Source: Sulfuriroseicoccus oceanibius (lineage in GTDB: Bacteria; Verrucomicrobiota; Verrucomicrobiia; Verrucomicrobiales; SLCJ01). From it: a DNA stretch of 64,000 bases. The stretch is taken from positions 2,046,001 through 2,110,000 of the forward strand of contig NZ_CP066776.1 of NCBI RefSeq assembly GCF_010681825.2. Direction: 5' to 3'. Below are positions 50,756 to 59,535 of the stretch, one piece after another. Under the pieces are notes generated by a model, which was not told where the DNA came from, ran no database searches, and saw only the letters and a program-made list of their open reading frames with translations. The position numbers and the translations under genes were made by a program. The number at the start of each line of letters is the position of its first letter. Position 1 is the first letter of the stretch.

Positions 50756-51605
50756 CCGGGGGAGGTGAGTCCGCAGATAGGCAGAATGAGCAAAGATAGA
50801 AGAGTCCGCAGATGTTCATGATGCGGAGGATTTGTATGGGAGTGCTGCGAGAACCGCTGCTTTCGATCTAAGGCGCAGCCGTCTAGCGCGTCCCGCTCCA
50901 CCTCCACACCGTCTGCACACCGAACACCGCTGGTGCGACGGCATTCCTGCCGTCAGAGCGGCTCCGTCCCACCTCACCGCGCCCGCCATCCCTTCAGCGC
51001 TGGAGCAACCTCACTCCTGAGGTTGGCGCAGCGCCCCGCAGCGCTCACCGATGGAAGCTAAAGTCGTCGAGCGGTGCTCATCAGCATCCCAGCACCGCCG
51101 GTAGGAAGAACTAGAGACCGCTGATGGACAGAATGAGCAAGGATACAAGAGTCCGCAGATGCTCATGATGGGGAGGATTCATTTGGGAGTGCTGCGAGAA
51201 TCGCTGCTTTCGATCGAAGGCGCACCCGTCCAGCGCGTCCCGCTCCACCTCCTCACCATAGCCGCAAACCACGCACCGCTGGTGCGACCGCATTCCTGCC
51301 GTCAGTGCGACTCCGTAACACCTCACCGCGCCCGCCATCCCTTCACCGATGGAGCAACCTCACTCTTGAGGTTGTCGCAGCGCCCCGCAGCGCTCACCAA
51401 TCCCGCCTCAACTGGAACACCGATCACTAGGTCGGCAATCCGTCCCACCCGGCGCAGCCGCACTCTCCCACGCCCCCGTAAAACTTAACCACGTAAATCC
51501 TAAAACCACACCTCCCATCCGCTCCCCAATCCCAGTCGCATTTCCCCCAGCACCCCCACATATAATCAGTGGAACCGCCGCGAATGCGCGTTACTATGAG
51601 CGACC
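50756..51605. repeat. Intergenic region with a duplicated block of about 285 bp
   Basis: Two diverged direct copies lie at about 50767-51050 and 51113-51399, offset by 347-349 bases. Each holds a GTCCGCAGAT word, the short dispersed hairpin element (50834-50905 and 51179-51250), GCGTCCCGCTCCACCTCC, a hairpin near GCATTCCTGC (50938-50953) and AACCTCA-CTYY-TGAGGTT (51007-51024 and 51356-51373), ending CCCCGCAGCGCTCACC. No gene is supported. The obgE promoter should lie within 51500-51605. Confidence 0.75.
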
Positions 51606-52658
51606 ATGTTTGTCGACCACATCAGAGTTCACGCGCGCGCCGGAAACGGCGGCAATGGCAGCGTCCACTTCTTCCGCGGAAAGTTCAACCCAAAGGGTGG
51701 ACCAGACGGCGGTGACGGCGGCGATGGCGGTGACGTCATCCTCGAAGTGAGCCCGCACGTCGACAACTTGAAGACGTTTTTCTACGACCCGAAATGCTTC
51801 GCCGCCGACGGCAAGCCGGGCGAAGGCTACCAGCGCAGCGGCAAGGCCGGCGAGGACAAGACCTTCCGCGTGCCACCGGGTACGCTTGTGTTCAAATGCA
51901 ATGCCGAGACCCTGGCCGACGCGCACCGTATGTTCAAAGAGGAGGATCCGGACCTCGTGCTTGAGCAGATCGCCGACCTTCGCGAGATCGGCGAAACTTT
52001 CGTCTTGGCTAAAGGCGGACGCGGCGGCAAGGGCAACTACCGCTACAAGTCGGCCACCAACCAGGCTCCCGAAGAAGCCCAGGACGGCACGCCGGGAGAG
52101 GAGGGGATCTTCTTCCTCGAGATGCGCATGATCGCGGACATCGGTCTCGTAGGGTTCCCGAATGCCGGGAAGTCGACCCTCGTCTCGCAGGTCTCCGCCG
52201 CCCAGCCGAAGATCGGTGCCTACCCATTCACCACACTACAGCCGATGATCGGCGTGATCGAATACCCAGGCTATGCCCGCGCCACCATCGCGGATATTCC
52301 GGGGCTGATCGAAGGCGCCCACGAGAACATCGGCCTCGGTCACGAGTTCCTGCGCCACATCACCCGTTGTGGCATCCTTTTGTTCGTCGTCGATGCCGCA
52401 GCCACCGAAGGTCGCGATCCAATCGAAGATCTGCAGAAGTTGCGCACCGAGGTGAAACTCTACAGCGAAGACCTGGCCGAGCGCCCATGGATGATCGTCG
52501 CCAACAAAGTCGACCTCGAAGAGTCGGAAGAGCACATCGCCAACATCCGCGCCCGCTTCCCGAAAAAGGAAGTCTTCGCCATCTCAGCCAGAGACAACGA
52601 AGGCATCGACGCCCTGAAAAAGCGCCTCGGTGAACTCGTCGCCCACCACGCGAAGTAG
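51606..52658 (+). CDS. obgE: Obg-family GTPase
   Basis: 350 residues. The glycine-rich Obg fold comes first (residues 1-158: HARAGNGGNGSVHFFRGKF, GGPDGGDGGDGGDVILEV, AKGGRGGKGN). The G domain follows: G1 GFPNAGKST, the KIGAYPFTT switch, IADIPGLIEGAHENIGLGHEFL (G3 DIPG), NKVD (G4) and the SAR segment (G5). Obg acts in ribosome large-subunit assembly and stress control. The variable C-terminal domain found in some members is missing. In many bacteria obg follows rplU-rpmA; here it does not. Confidence 0.96.
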   Translation: MFVDHIRVHARAGNGGNGSVHFFRGKFNPKGGPDGGDGGDGGDVILEVSPHVDNLKTFFYDPKCFAADGKPGEGYQRSGKAGEDKTFRVPPGTLVFKCNAETLADAHRMFKEEDPDLVLEQIADLREIGETFVLAKGGRGGKGNYRYKSATNQAPEEAQDGTPGEEGIFFLEMRMIADIGLVGFPNAGKSTLVSQVSAAQPKIGAYPFTTLQPMIGVIEYPGYARATIADIPGLIEGAHENIGLGHEFLRHITRCGILLFVVDAAATEGRDPIEDLQKLRTEVKLYSEDLAERPWMIVANKVDLEESEEHIANIRARFPKKEVFAISARDNEGIDALKKRLGELVAHHAK

Positions 52659-53179
52659 GCTCGCCCGCTCGCCGCGCTAGGGGGACGTGAATAGCGTGCC
52701 TCGGGGAAGGTGTTTTTTTCCGCAGATGTGCAGGATGGAAAGGATTCTGCGCAAGCGTGCTTCGGTGGCATTTGGGAGTGCAGTGAGAATCACTGCTTTC
52801 GATTCCAGGCGGAGCCGTTAGTGATGGCCACAAAGAGGACAAAAACCCACGAAAAGGGAGACGGCTCGCTGCGCTCGGGGGACGTGAATGGCGTGCCTCG
52901 GTGAAGGAGTTTTTTTCCACAGATGTACAGAATGGAAATGATTTGAGCGCAAGCGGCTGCGGCGCTCGATCTTCTAACCTCCGCCTCTTCCAGCCTCTCG
53001 CCCTCCATCCGCGAAAATCAGCGTCATCTGCGGTTCCCAAAAAAGCGAACACGAGCGGCGATAGAACCGACTACAGCTCCGCATAGAAGTTACTTTGGGA
53101 TCTTCGGGTCTTTGCGTGAGACATGAGAACTCCCCGCGTCGTGGCGTGAGCGCTCATCCCAGTAAATGGCCGACCGTGA
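52659..53179. repeat. Repeat-rich boundary between obgE and the defence island
   Basis: About 520 bases without a gene. A direct pair offset by about 195 bases covers roughly 52670-52760 and 52862-52955 (words GGGGGACGTGAAT, GCGTGCCTCGG, TTTTTTTCC, CAGATGT). It also has one copy of the short hairpin element (about 52769-52824, AGTGA-GAA-TCACT), a word-pair segment matched at 12685-12724 (53005-53044), and the third copy of the GGGTCTTTGCGTGAG repeat (53094-53120). Confidence 0.65.
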
Positions 53180-53884
53180 TCAATTCACAAAGCACAGCGG
53201 CCCGACGTGGCCGTTGTGATCACTGAGCCTTGTTTCTTCGAAGGTCATCGGCAGCAGGCGGTCAATGGCATAGCTCAGGTGCCCGGACGTGGCGACGTGG
53301 TCGATTAAGAGCTTGTCCTCAGGGCAGCGGTGGTGGGCGGTGTGGATGGTGAGCGGCGAGAAAACATCGAGCAAGCGATCGAGTACCTGCTGCGGCTGGC
53401 GGCCCTTCGGCACACGTTGGTTGAAATCGCCAACCACGCACAGAGGCTCGGATTGGTATTGTTGGATCATCCGCTCCAGCCCATTGAGGTAGCGCATGTG
53501 TTCTTCCCAACGCTTGGCATCCTTGCGACCGGTGCTCACATGTGCGTCTGCCCAAGGAATACAGACTCCCAGCACTCTGACCCCATGGGTGATGCCAGAA
53601 ACAAAACGCCCTGGCGGCATTCCTTCAGGACCTTCGTTTGCCACGTCCTCCCACGGGTCGCTACTGGTGAGTACCACCTTGCGGCGTTGCGGATATTTGT
53701 CCCCGTAACCGTAATCTGCACCAGATGAAATTACGTGAGCCTCCACCGGCAGGCAGTCGAGGTTGGCCTCGGTAAAACAAACAATGTCCGGTGCGGTTTC
53801 GGACACCATTTGATGGATGATAGGAGACCTCTTTTGACGTGCGGTCGCCCATTCGAGATTCCATGTGGCAAGGGTGAGAGGCAT
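53180..53884 (-). CDS. EEP-family nuclease/phosphatase
   Basis: 234 residues, one endonuclease/exonuclease/phosphatase domain. It has TWNLEWA (Asn9), FTEAN (Glu39) for the metal, CVVGDFNQ with catalytic Asp and Asn, DKLLIDHVATSG and the final SDHNGHVG with the catalytic Asp-His pair. All key positions of a DNase I/ExoIII-like enzyme are present. It lies 25 bases after the hsdR stop on the same strand, so it is probably transcribed with the restriction operon. Whether it acts on DNA, RNA or another phosphoester is not visible. Confidence 0.85.
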   Translation of the reverse strand: MPLTLATWNLEWATARQKRSPIIHQMVSETAPDIVCFTEANLDCLPVEAHVISSGADYGYGDKYPQRRKVVLTSSDPWEDVANEGPEGMPPGRFVSGITHGVRVLGVCIPWADAHVSTGRKDAKRWEEHMRYLNGLERMIQQYQSEPLCVVGDFNQRVPKGRQPQQVLDRLLDVFSPLTIHTAHHRCPEDKLLIDHVATSGHLSYAIDRLLPMTFEETRLSDHNGHVGPLCFVN

Positions 53885-53909
53885 GAGGAGATGGCTGTAG
53901 TGAGTGACT

Positions 53910-56870
53910 TTACGCCGCGATCCCTTTGATGAACGTGGTGACGTAGTCGATCACCTTGGACAGCACGCGTTCGCGGGTGGGTTTGCGGTCCTTCAGCTTG
54001 GGCTTGACGGTGAGCAGCTCGACGATGTCCGGGTCGGGGAGGGGCGCCTTGCCGGTGTAGACGTACTTCTGGATGACCTTCTCCAGCCCCTCGGGGTCGA
54101 GGTGTTCTTCTTTGACCAGTTGGTCGAAGGCCTTGCGGCGTTGTTGCTCCCAGAACTCCTCAAAGCAATCCGGGATCGCGGCGGACTCCGTGATCTCCGG
54201 CAGGTTTTGATCGATGAACTGTTGGATCAACTGCGCCTTGCTGCGTAGTTCCGGTGTGCCTGATACCGAATCGAGCAGCCGCTTTCTGAGCTTGGGGTGC
54301 TCGGCTTCCCCGGCATCGTAGAGCTGGGCCAGCAGCTGCAGGATGTACTGCACGTTGATGATGTCGCGATGGATGAGCTCGAGCTCAAAGTCCACATCAT
54401 CGAGGATCGATACCTTCTCCTTCTGCGTGTCCGACTTCACCTTGTCGTAGAGGTCCAGATAGGCGCTGCGGAAGTCGGCAAAGCGTTGCTCGCTGAGGGA
54501 GAGATCGTCGTGATCAAACTCGGCGTAGGTTTCCAGGACGTTGAGCAAGCGCATCAGCTCACGGAAGATTTTGATAAACAGCAGCTCGGCCTCTTCGTCT
54601 GGCAGATCCTTCACCGCGGACGGCTTCGGACACAGCTGCCGCAGCTTCTCCGCCATCTCATTGAATGCATCGACATATTGGTCGTAGGGCTGGATGAAGA
54701 CCGTCTCTTTCGCATCGGTGTTGGAGAAAAGTGCCAACGCCTCATCCGTGCGCTTCTTCAGATTGCGGAAAACCACCACGTTGCCCTGCGACTTCACCTC
54801 ATTGAGGATGCGGTTGGTGCGCGAGTACGCTTGGATCAGTCCGTGGTAGCGCAGGTTCTTGTCGACGTAGAGTGTGTTCAGTGTCTTCGAGTCGAAGCCG
54901 GTGAGGAACATATTGACCACCAGCAGGATGTCGACTTTGCGCTCTTTGACCTTCTTGGCGATGTCTTGATAGTAGCCGTAGAACGATTTGGTGTCCTTCG
55001 TGGAGAAGTTGGTGCCGAACATCGCATTGTAGTCGGCAATGAAGGCATCGAGATGCTCCCGGCTGTGTTTGTTCCCCACGTCGCCGCCCACGATCTCGCC
55101 CGCTTCATCGAGCAATCCGTCGGCGTCCTTGTCGTCTTCGTTGGCGGTGTAGCTGAAAATGGTGGCCACCTTCAGCTTGTGCTCACCCGCTTCCTTCTTC
55201 TTGGCAAAGAGCTGGTAGTACTGGATCAGCGTGTCGATCGAGCTCACGCAGAACATGGCAGTGAACTGCGGGTGCTTGGTCTTCGCCTTGTGGTGGGCCA
55301 AAATGTAGTCGGTGATCTTTTCCAGCCGCGTCGGCGACTCCATCAACTCCTTGGTGTCGATCCCTTCCACCTCGATGTCGATCTCATTGGGCGAGCTCGA
55401 TTTGCGTTTGTAACGGCCGACGTACTCCACTGCGAACTTCAACACGTTCTCGTCTTTGATCGCATCGGTGATGACGTAGGAGTGGAGCTTCTTGTGGAAG
55501 AGATCCTTGGTCGTGCGCTTCGGACCGCTGACTGGTGTGCTGGTCCCGTAGGAGCCCGGGTACTCGGCGGCGAGACTGGTTTCTCCGGCCCCGGCTTCGT
55601 TCACCACGGCCGTTGCCCGCAGGGCCTGTGACGAGCCGTTCGCCTTGGCGGCATTCTCGGCAAAGATCGGCGTGCCGGTGAAGCCGAACATCTGGTGGTC
55701 GTGGAAGAACGCGCAGATCCGCTGGTGCGTGTCGCCAAACTGTGAGCGGTGGCACTCGTCGAAGATGAAAATGATCTTCTCCTTCCGCAGTGGCTCCATC
55801 TTGCTCAGGAAGTGCGCTTTGCTGATCGCCGTGTTGAGCTTCTGCAGCGTGGTGACGATCAACTTGGTGTCGTCGGTGAACTGCTCGACCAACTTCTTCG
55901 TGTTGTCGGTGCTGTCGACACTGCCTTTGGAGAACCCGTTGAACTCTCTGATCGTGTGGTAGTCGAGATCCTTGCGGTCGACGCAGAACACGACCTTATG
56001 CACCTCCGGCAGACCGGTGAGGATCTGCGATGCCTTGAACGACGTCAGTGTTTTACCCGAGCCGGTGGTGTGCCAGATGTAACCATTGCGCTCGGTGGCG
56101 GGTGGGTTCTGCACCCGGTCGATCACCGCCTCAGTGGCGTAGACCTGGTAGGGGCGCATCACCATCAGGATCTTATCCGTCTCATTGAGCACAATGTAGT
56201 GGCTCAGCATCTTGGCGAGATGCAAGGGCTGGAGGAAGCTGTCGGCGAACGCATCGAGCTCGCGGATGCTTTGGTTGTTCTCGTGCGCCCAGTAGAACGT
56301 CTGCTTGAAGCTCTGCTTGCGGTTGTTGGCGTAGTACTTCGTGTTCACCCCATTCGAGATCACAAAGACCTGGATGAAGTTGAACAATCCGGACCCCGCC
56401 CAATAGCTGTGGCGCTGGTAGCGGTTGGTTTGGTTGAATGCTTCTTTCAACTCCAGCCCGCGACGCTTGAGCTCGATCTGCACCAACGGCAAGCCATTGA
56501 CCAGAATCGTCACGTCGTAGCGGTTCTTGTAGCTACCCTCAATCGTGACCTGTTGAGTGACTTGGAAGCGGTTGCGGGCCAAGTCGCTGGCGTCGAGAAA
56601 GTCGATGTAATCAGTGCTCCCGTCCTCTCGCTCCAGCGGAAACTTGTCGCGCAGCACCTTCGCCTTCTCAAAGACCGAACTCGATCGGGTCAGGTGGTTG
56701 AGCACCTGGGTGAACTCGGCGTCGGTGAAGGTCGTGCTGTTGAACGCTTCAAGCTGCTCCTTGAGGTTGGCGAGCAAGGCTTGCTCGTCAGGGATCTCAG
56801 CATACGCGTACCCAAGCCCGCCCAACTGGGCAACGAGCAGGTCTTCGAGTTGTTGTTCGGACTGGGACAT
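53910..56870 (-). CDS. hsdR: Type I restriction enzyme, R subunit
   Basis: 986 residues. The PD-(D/E)xK nuclease is at the N-terminus with Asp119 in YDVTILVNG and Glu133/Lys135 in VQIELKRRG. The SF2 translocase follows: TTGSGKT (268-274), IFIFDECHRSQFGD (motif II), MFGFTGTPIF (motif III), and in lobe two VDILLVVNMFLTGFDSKTLNTLYVDK and GLIQAYSRTNR. The C-terminal helical region should bind the methylase. The ATP-driven enzyme cuts DNA far from unmethylated sites. It resembles the EcoR124-type subfamily. It begins 13 bases after the KAP gene. Confidence 0.96.
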   Translation of the reverse strand: MSQSEQQLEDLLVAQLGGLGYAYAEIPDEQALLANLKEQLEAFNSTTFTDAEFTQVLNHLTRSSSVFEKAKVLRDKFPLEREDGSTDYIDFLDASDLARNRFQVTQQVTIEGSYKNRYDVTILVNGLPLVQIELKRRGLELKEAFNQTNRYQRHSYWAGSGLFNFIQVFVISNGVNTKYYANNRKQSFKQTFYWAHENNQSIRELDAFADSFLQPLHLAKMLSHYIVLNETDKILMVMRPYQVYATEAVIDRVQNPPATERNGYIWHTTGSGKTLTSFKASQILTGLPEVHKVVFCVDRKDLDYHTIREFNGFSKGSVDSTDNTKKLVEQFTDDTKLIVTTLQKLNTAISKAHFLSKMEPLRKEKIIFIFDECHRSQFGDTHQRICAFFHDHQMFGFTGTPIFAENAAKANGSSQALRATAVVNEAGAGETSLAAEYPGSYGTSTPVSGPKRTTKDLFHKKLHSYVITDAIKDENVLKFAVEYVGRYKRKSSSPNEIDIEVEGIDTKELMESPTRLEKITDYILAHHKAKTKHPQFTAMFCVSSIDTLIQYYQLFAKKKEAGEHKLKVATIFSYTANEDDKDADGLLDEAGEIVGGDVGNKHSREHLDAFIADYNAMFGTNFSTKDTKSFYGYYQDIAKKVKERKVDILLVVNMFLTGFDSKTLNTLYVDKNLRYHGLIQAYSRTNRILNEVKSQGNVVVFRNLKKRTDEALALFSNTDAKETVFIQPYDQYVDAFNEMAEKLRQLCPKPSAVKDLPDEEAELLFIKIFRELMRLLNVLETYAEFDHDDLSLSEQRFADFRSAYLDLYDKVKSDTQKEKVSILDDVDFELELIHRDIINVQYILQLLAQLYDAGEAEHPKLRKRLLDSVSGTPELRSKAQLIQQFIDQNLPEITESAAIPDCFEEFWEQQRRKAFDQLVKEEHLDPEGLEKVIQKYVYTGKAPLPDPDIVELLTVKPKLKDRKPTRERVLSKVIDYVTTFIKGIAA

Positions 56871-56883
56871 TTTGGGGGCGTGG

Positions 56884-59535
56884 TTACGTTAGCTTTAAGA
56901 TTTTCGAAACTTTGTTGCCGAGGAGATTCTCACGGACCCATTGCCGGAGATCGTCATCTTTAATAAGCTTGTAGCTCTCTTTGATCTTCTTTTGATGGCG
57001 ATTAACGATTTCGATTGGAATGCTTTCAGCCGCCGACATTGCTAGGAATGAAAAATAGCCTTCTCTATTTTTCCTTAGTCGAATATTTCCTTCAAAATCA
57101 CTATGGAGTATTTCCGGGTCAAACAAGGCGTATAGGCAAGTGTCAAGGAAGCTATTTGAGAAAGAACCATCGCCTATGTGCTCTGCAATAGCGTCTCTCG
57201 AAGCTAGTAGAGGAGCGTCATTAGAAAAAAACATGTAAAAATCACGGTTCGCGTAGACTTGTCGGTACGCTCTTGGGAAATCCTCTTCCAAACTGAGCTC
57301 TGCTATCTGGGCTGAAAAACTGTTACGTAGGGTATGCTCGATCTTTTGTTTCCAAGGTGGGGTGTCAGCTTCAGCGATGCCAGCGCGTATCCCGTATTGG
57401 AACTCCCACCCCTCCGTTGTTGTTCGGATTAGCAAACCCCGAAGTTCGGGGAGAGGAAACTTGAGTGACCAGGCTTCGAGCAATCTGATCATCGCTGCCT
57501 GAACCTGATGTTTAATGTCCTTATCGGTGAGGGTTTGTAATACTCCGAAGTTCTCCAAGAAACTCTGATGGCGATTCTCAAGGTACTGAGGTAGGTGATC
57601 CTGATGATCAATATGGCTAGCAAGTGCCTCGAGGTTTCTTGATATCGTGCTGGCTTGGGATGGAGTGGTGCGGACGGACTTGATTCGGTCTGCTACTTGC
57701 TCGCTTAGGAAATACGAGAAGAACTGATCTGCCGTAGCCTCAGGGTCAGCCTGTGAGCTGTCTTTGTGAGCTGCTTCTATAATTTTTTCAATGGGTGATG
57801 ACGGATTTTCGAGGAGCTGAGCTTGGATTTCAGATCTATATTTCAGTGTCAGTCCGGCGATCATAGTGTACTCGGAGCACGCCCATGCAAATGAGAATCG
57901 GGCGTTGCCTGGGTCGGTTTCTATTAACTTGATGAGTGTTTCATATAACATTCCTAACCTTCTTTTTCTGCCGTCTATTGAATACTCAAAAAATAGATCT
58001 TCAGGGGATGGCTGGCTATCCTTACTGTCGTTAGACGGGGAGGAGGGTTCTCCCCTGAAGTAGTTCATCACCCAGGCGTCATAGGCGTTTCTCTTATTCT
58101 TTTCCGTGAGAGAGTCTAGCTCTTCGCTGCGCAGAAAGAACTCAAAGCCAGGGAATTCGTACTCGATGAGTTCCTTAAGGAAAAAGGCGGGGAAGTTCTT
58201 CTCGTCGTACTCGTAGTTTCCCTTGAAGAACATTTCTTCTTTTGCCTGGCAGATTGCGAGCCATTGTTTCAGCGCTCTTGGTGTCCTAGGGAACACAAGT
58301 TCAAGATTTTGAATCGATCGATGCAGGAACGGATGTTGAGCGGATCGTACTTCGGACCGAGCTAGCTTGATGATCTCCCTTTTCTCTGGAGCAGGTAGAG
58401 ATAGGTGGTAGTCAAAAGTCTTGTTGATGTATCCTTTTGCTTCTTCGTTTGAGGTGAACGCGTTTTGAAGGCGGTCTGTATCAATCGCGAAAACAAAGCA
58501 ACAGTACTCGAGCTTTTTGATTTGATTGAGGGCGGGAAAAATTTTTTTGATCTGCTCTTCGTTGACGCGCTCCATGTCGTCGATGAACACGATGACTCGT
58601 TTGCGCGAGTGTTTGAGAAGGTGATCGATCTGCCTTAGCTTAAGGTCGTTTAACAGCACATTAGAGCTCTTTAGAATGTCTGATATCCTGGATGCTGGCG
58701 ATTTTATCCCCACTAGGCCGAGAAGAGTGTGAACAAGTTTGGCGATGTGGGGGCGGCTCGGAGATCGGATGCCGAGCGCTTTGTCTATCCCTCTGATGAT
58801 CTCTTCATGCGCTTCAGTATGTGTCTTCGCCTGCCAGGGACAGAGTACATGTGTGCAGTAACGGAGTCGCGAGCTTTGTGAAGAATTGAGTTCGTTGAGT
58901 TTGCTGACAACTCGTAAAATGAAGTCGGTCTTTCCAGTGCCCCATGTTGCACTAATAGCGATTCTGCTGAATTGGATAGATGAGTTGGACAGGTTCTGTG
59001 CTAAAAAATCAGCGAACTTATCTACGTACATTTGCCGCTCCAATTTGTCGCTCTGTACCTTAGGTTCATTCTGTTGGAGTTTCTCCGATATTGGACCAAT
59101 CAGAGAGAGGGGCCACGCGGTAATCAGTATTGCCGCTAGTGCTCCAATGCTGTTGACGTGCTCATGAGATTCGAAGATCCGATATGCGATGAATGGTAGG
59201 AGAAGTACGAATAGTATATTCCAGACCCAATGCCAATAAACTACAAGGTAGCTAAGAGCTCTGGATCGGATCTCGGTGCAGAATCCAAAAAATGAAAGGC
59301 TCGCAATCACGGTCGACCAGATAATGGCATGAGCATTTTGGGTAATGGAGTTCCAAGCGATGTTGAATACTTGGATGTCAAGGTGCGAGCAGCACACCCC
59401 AATCAAAATGAGTGCGATGCATAAGGATAGATGCCTAAAATGGTGCGTTCTAATTGATTCCGAAAATGCGGTTTGAAGTTCGACGGGAATGCGACTGAGG
59501 AAACGGGGAGGAGATTCTGCTTTTTCAGTGGTCAT
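56884..59535 (-). CDS. Membrane-anchored KAP-type P-loop NTPase
   Basis: 883 residues. About four hydrophobic segments at 35-150 (for example LSLCIALILIGVCC, IIWSTVIASLSFFGFC, NILFVLLLPFIAYRIF, ALAAILITAWPLSLIG) form an N-terminal membrane part. The KAP P-loop domain follows: Walker A ATWGTGKT (196-203) and Walker B RVIVFIDDMERV (313-324), with DDMER for the usual DDLDR; FAIDTDRLQ comes after. The long C-terminal half (about 480-883) is helical and unknown. The start codon overlaps the hsdS stop by 4 bases, and hsdR begins 13 bases later. KAP NTPases occur in several anti-phage contexts; a role with the type I system is inferred from this linkage. The gene is visibly richer in A/T than its neighbours. 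Confidence 0.88.
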   Translation of the reverse strand: MTTEKAESPPRFLSRIPVELQTAFSESIRTHHFRHLSLCIALILIGVCCSHLDIQVFNIAWNSITQNAHAIIWSTVIASLSFFGFCTEIRSRALSYLVVYWHWVWNILFVLLLPFIAYRIFESHEHVNSIGALAAILITAWPLSLIGPISEKLQQNEPKVQSDKLERQMYVDKFADFLAQNLSNSSIQFSRIAISATWGTGKTDFILRVVSKLNELNSSQSSRLRYCTHVLCPWQAKTHTEAHEEIIRGIDKALGIRSPSRPHIAKLVHTLLGLVGIKSPASRISDILKSSNVLLNDLKLRQIDHLLKHSRKRVIVFIDDMERVNEEQIKKIFPALNQIKKLEYCCFVFAIDTDRLQNAFTSNEEAKGYINKTFDYHLSLPAPEKREIIKLARSEVRSAQHPFLHRSIQNLELVFPRTPRALKQWLAICQAKEEMFFKGNYEYDEKNFPAFFLKELIEYEFPGFEFFLRSEELDSLTEKNKRNAYDAWVMNYFRGEPSSPSNDSKDSQPSPEDLFFEYSIDGRKRRLGMLYETLIKLIETDPGNARFSFAWACSEYTMIAGLTLKYRSEIQAQLLENPSSPIEKIIEAAHKDSSQADPEATADQFFSYFLSEQVADRIKSVRTTPSQASTISRNLEALASHIDHQDHLPQYLENRHQSFLENFGVLQTLTDKDIKHQVQAAMIRLLEAWSLKFPLPELRGLLIRTTTEGWEFQYGIRAGIAEADTPPWKQKIEHTLRNSFSAQIAELSLEEDFPRAYRQVYANRDFYMFFSNDAPLLASRDAIAEHIGDGSFSNSFLDTCLYALFDPEILHSDFEGNIRLRKNREGYFSFLAMSAAESIPIEIVNRHQKKIKESYKLIKDDDLRQWVRENLLGNKVSKILKLT

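Noticed and set aside
54297-55631. Open frame of 444 codons on the plus strand
   Set aside because: Antisense to hsdR, which has full nuclease and translocase motifs. Composition is typical of a shadow frame.
55749-56963. Open frame of 404 codons on the plus strand
   Set aside because: Antisense to the N-terminal half of hsdR and the end of the KAP gene; no motif or start signal.
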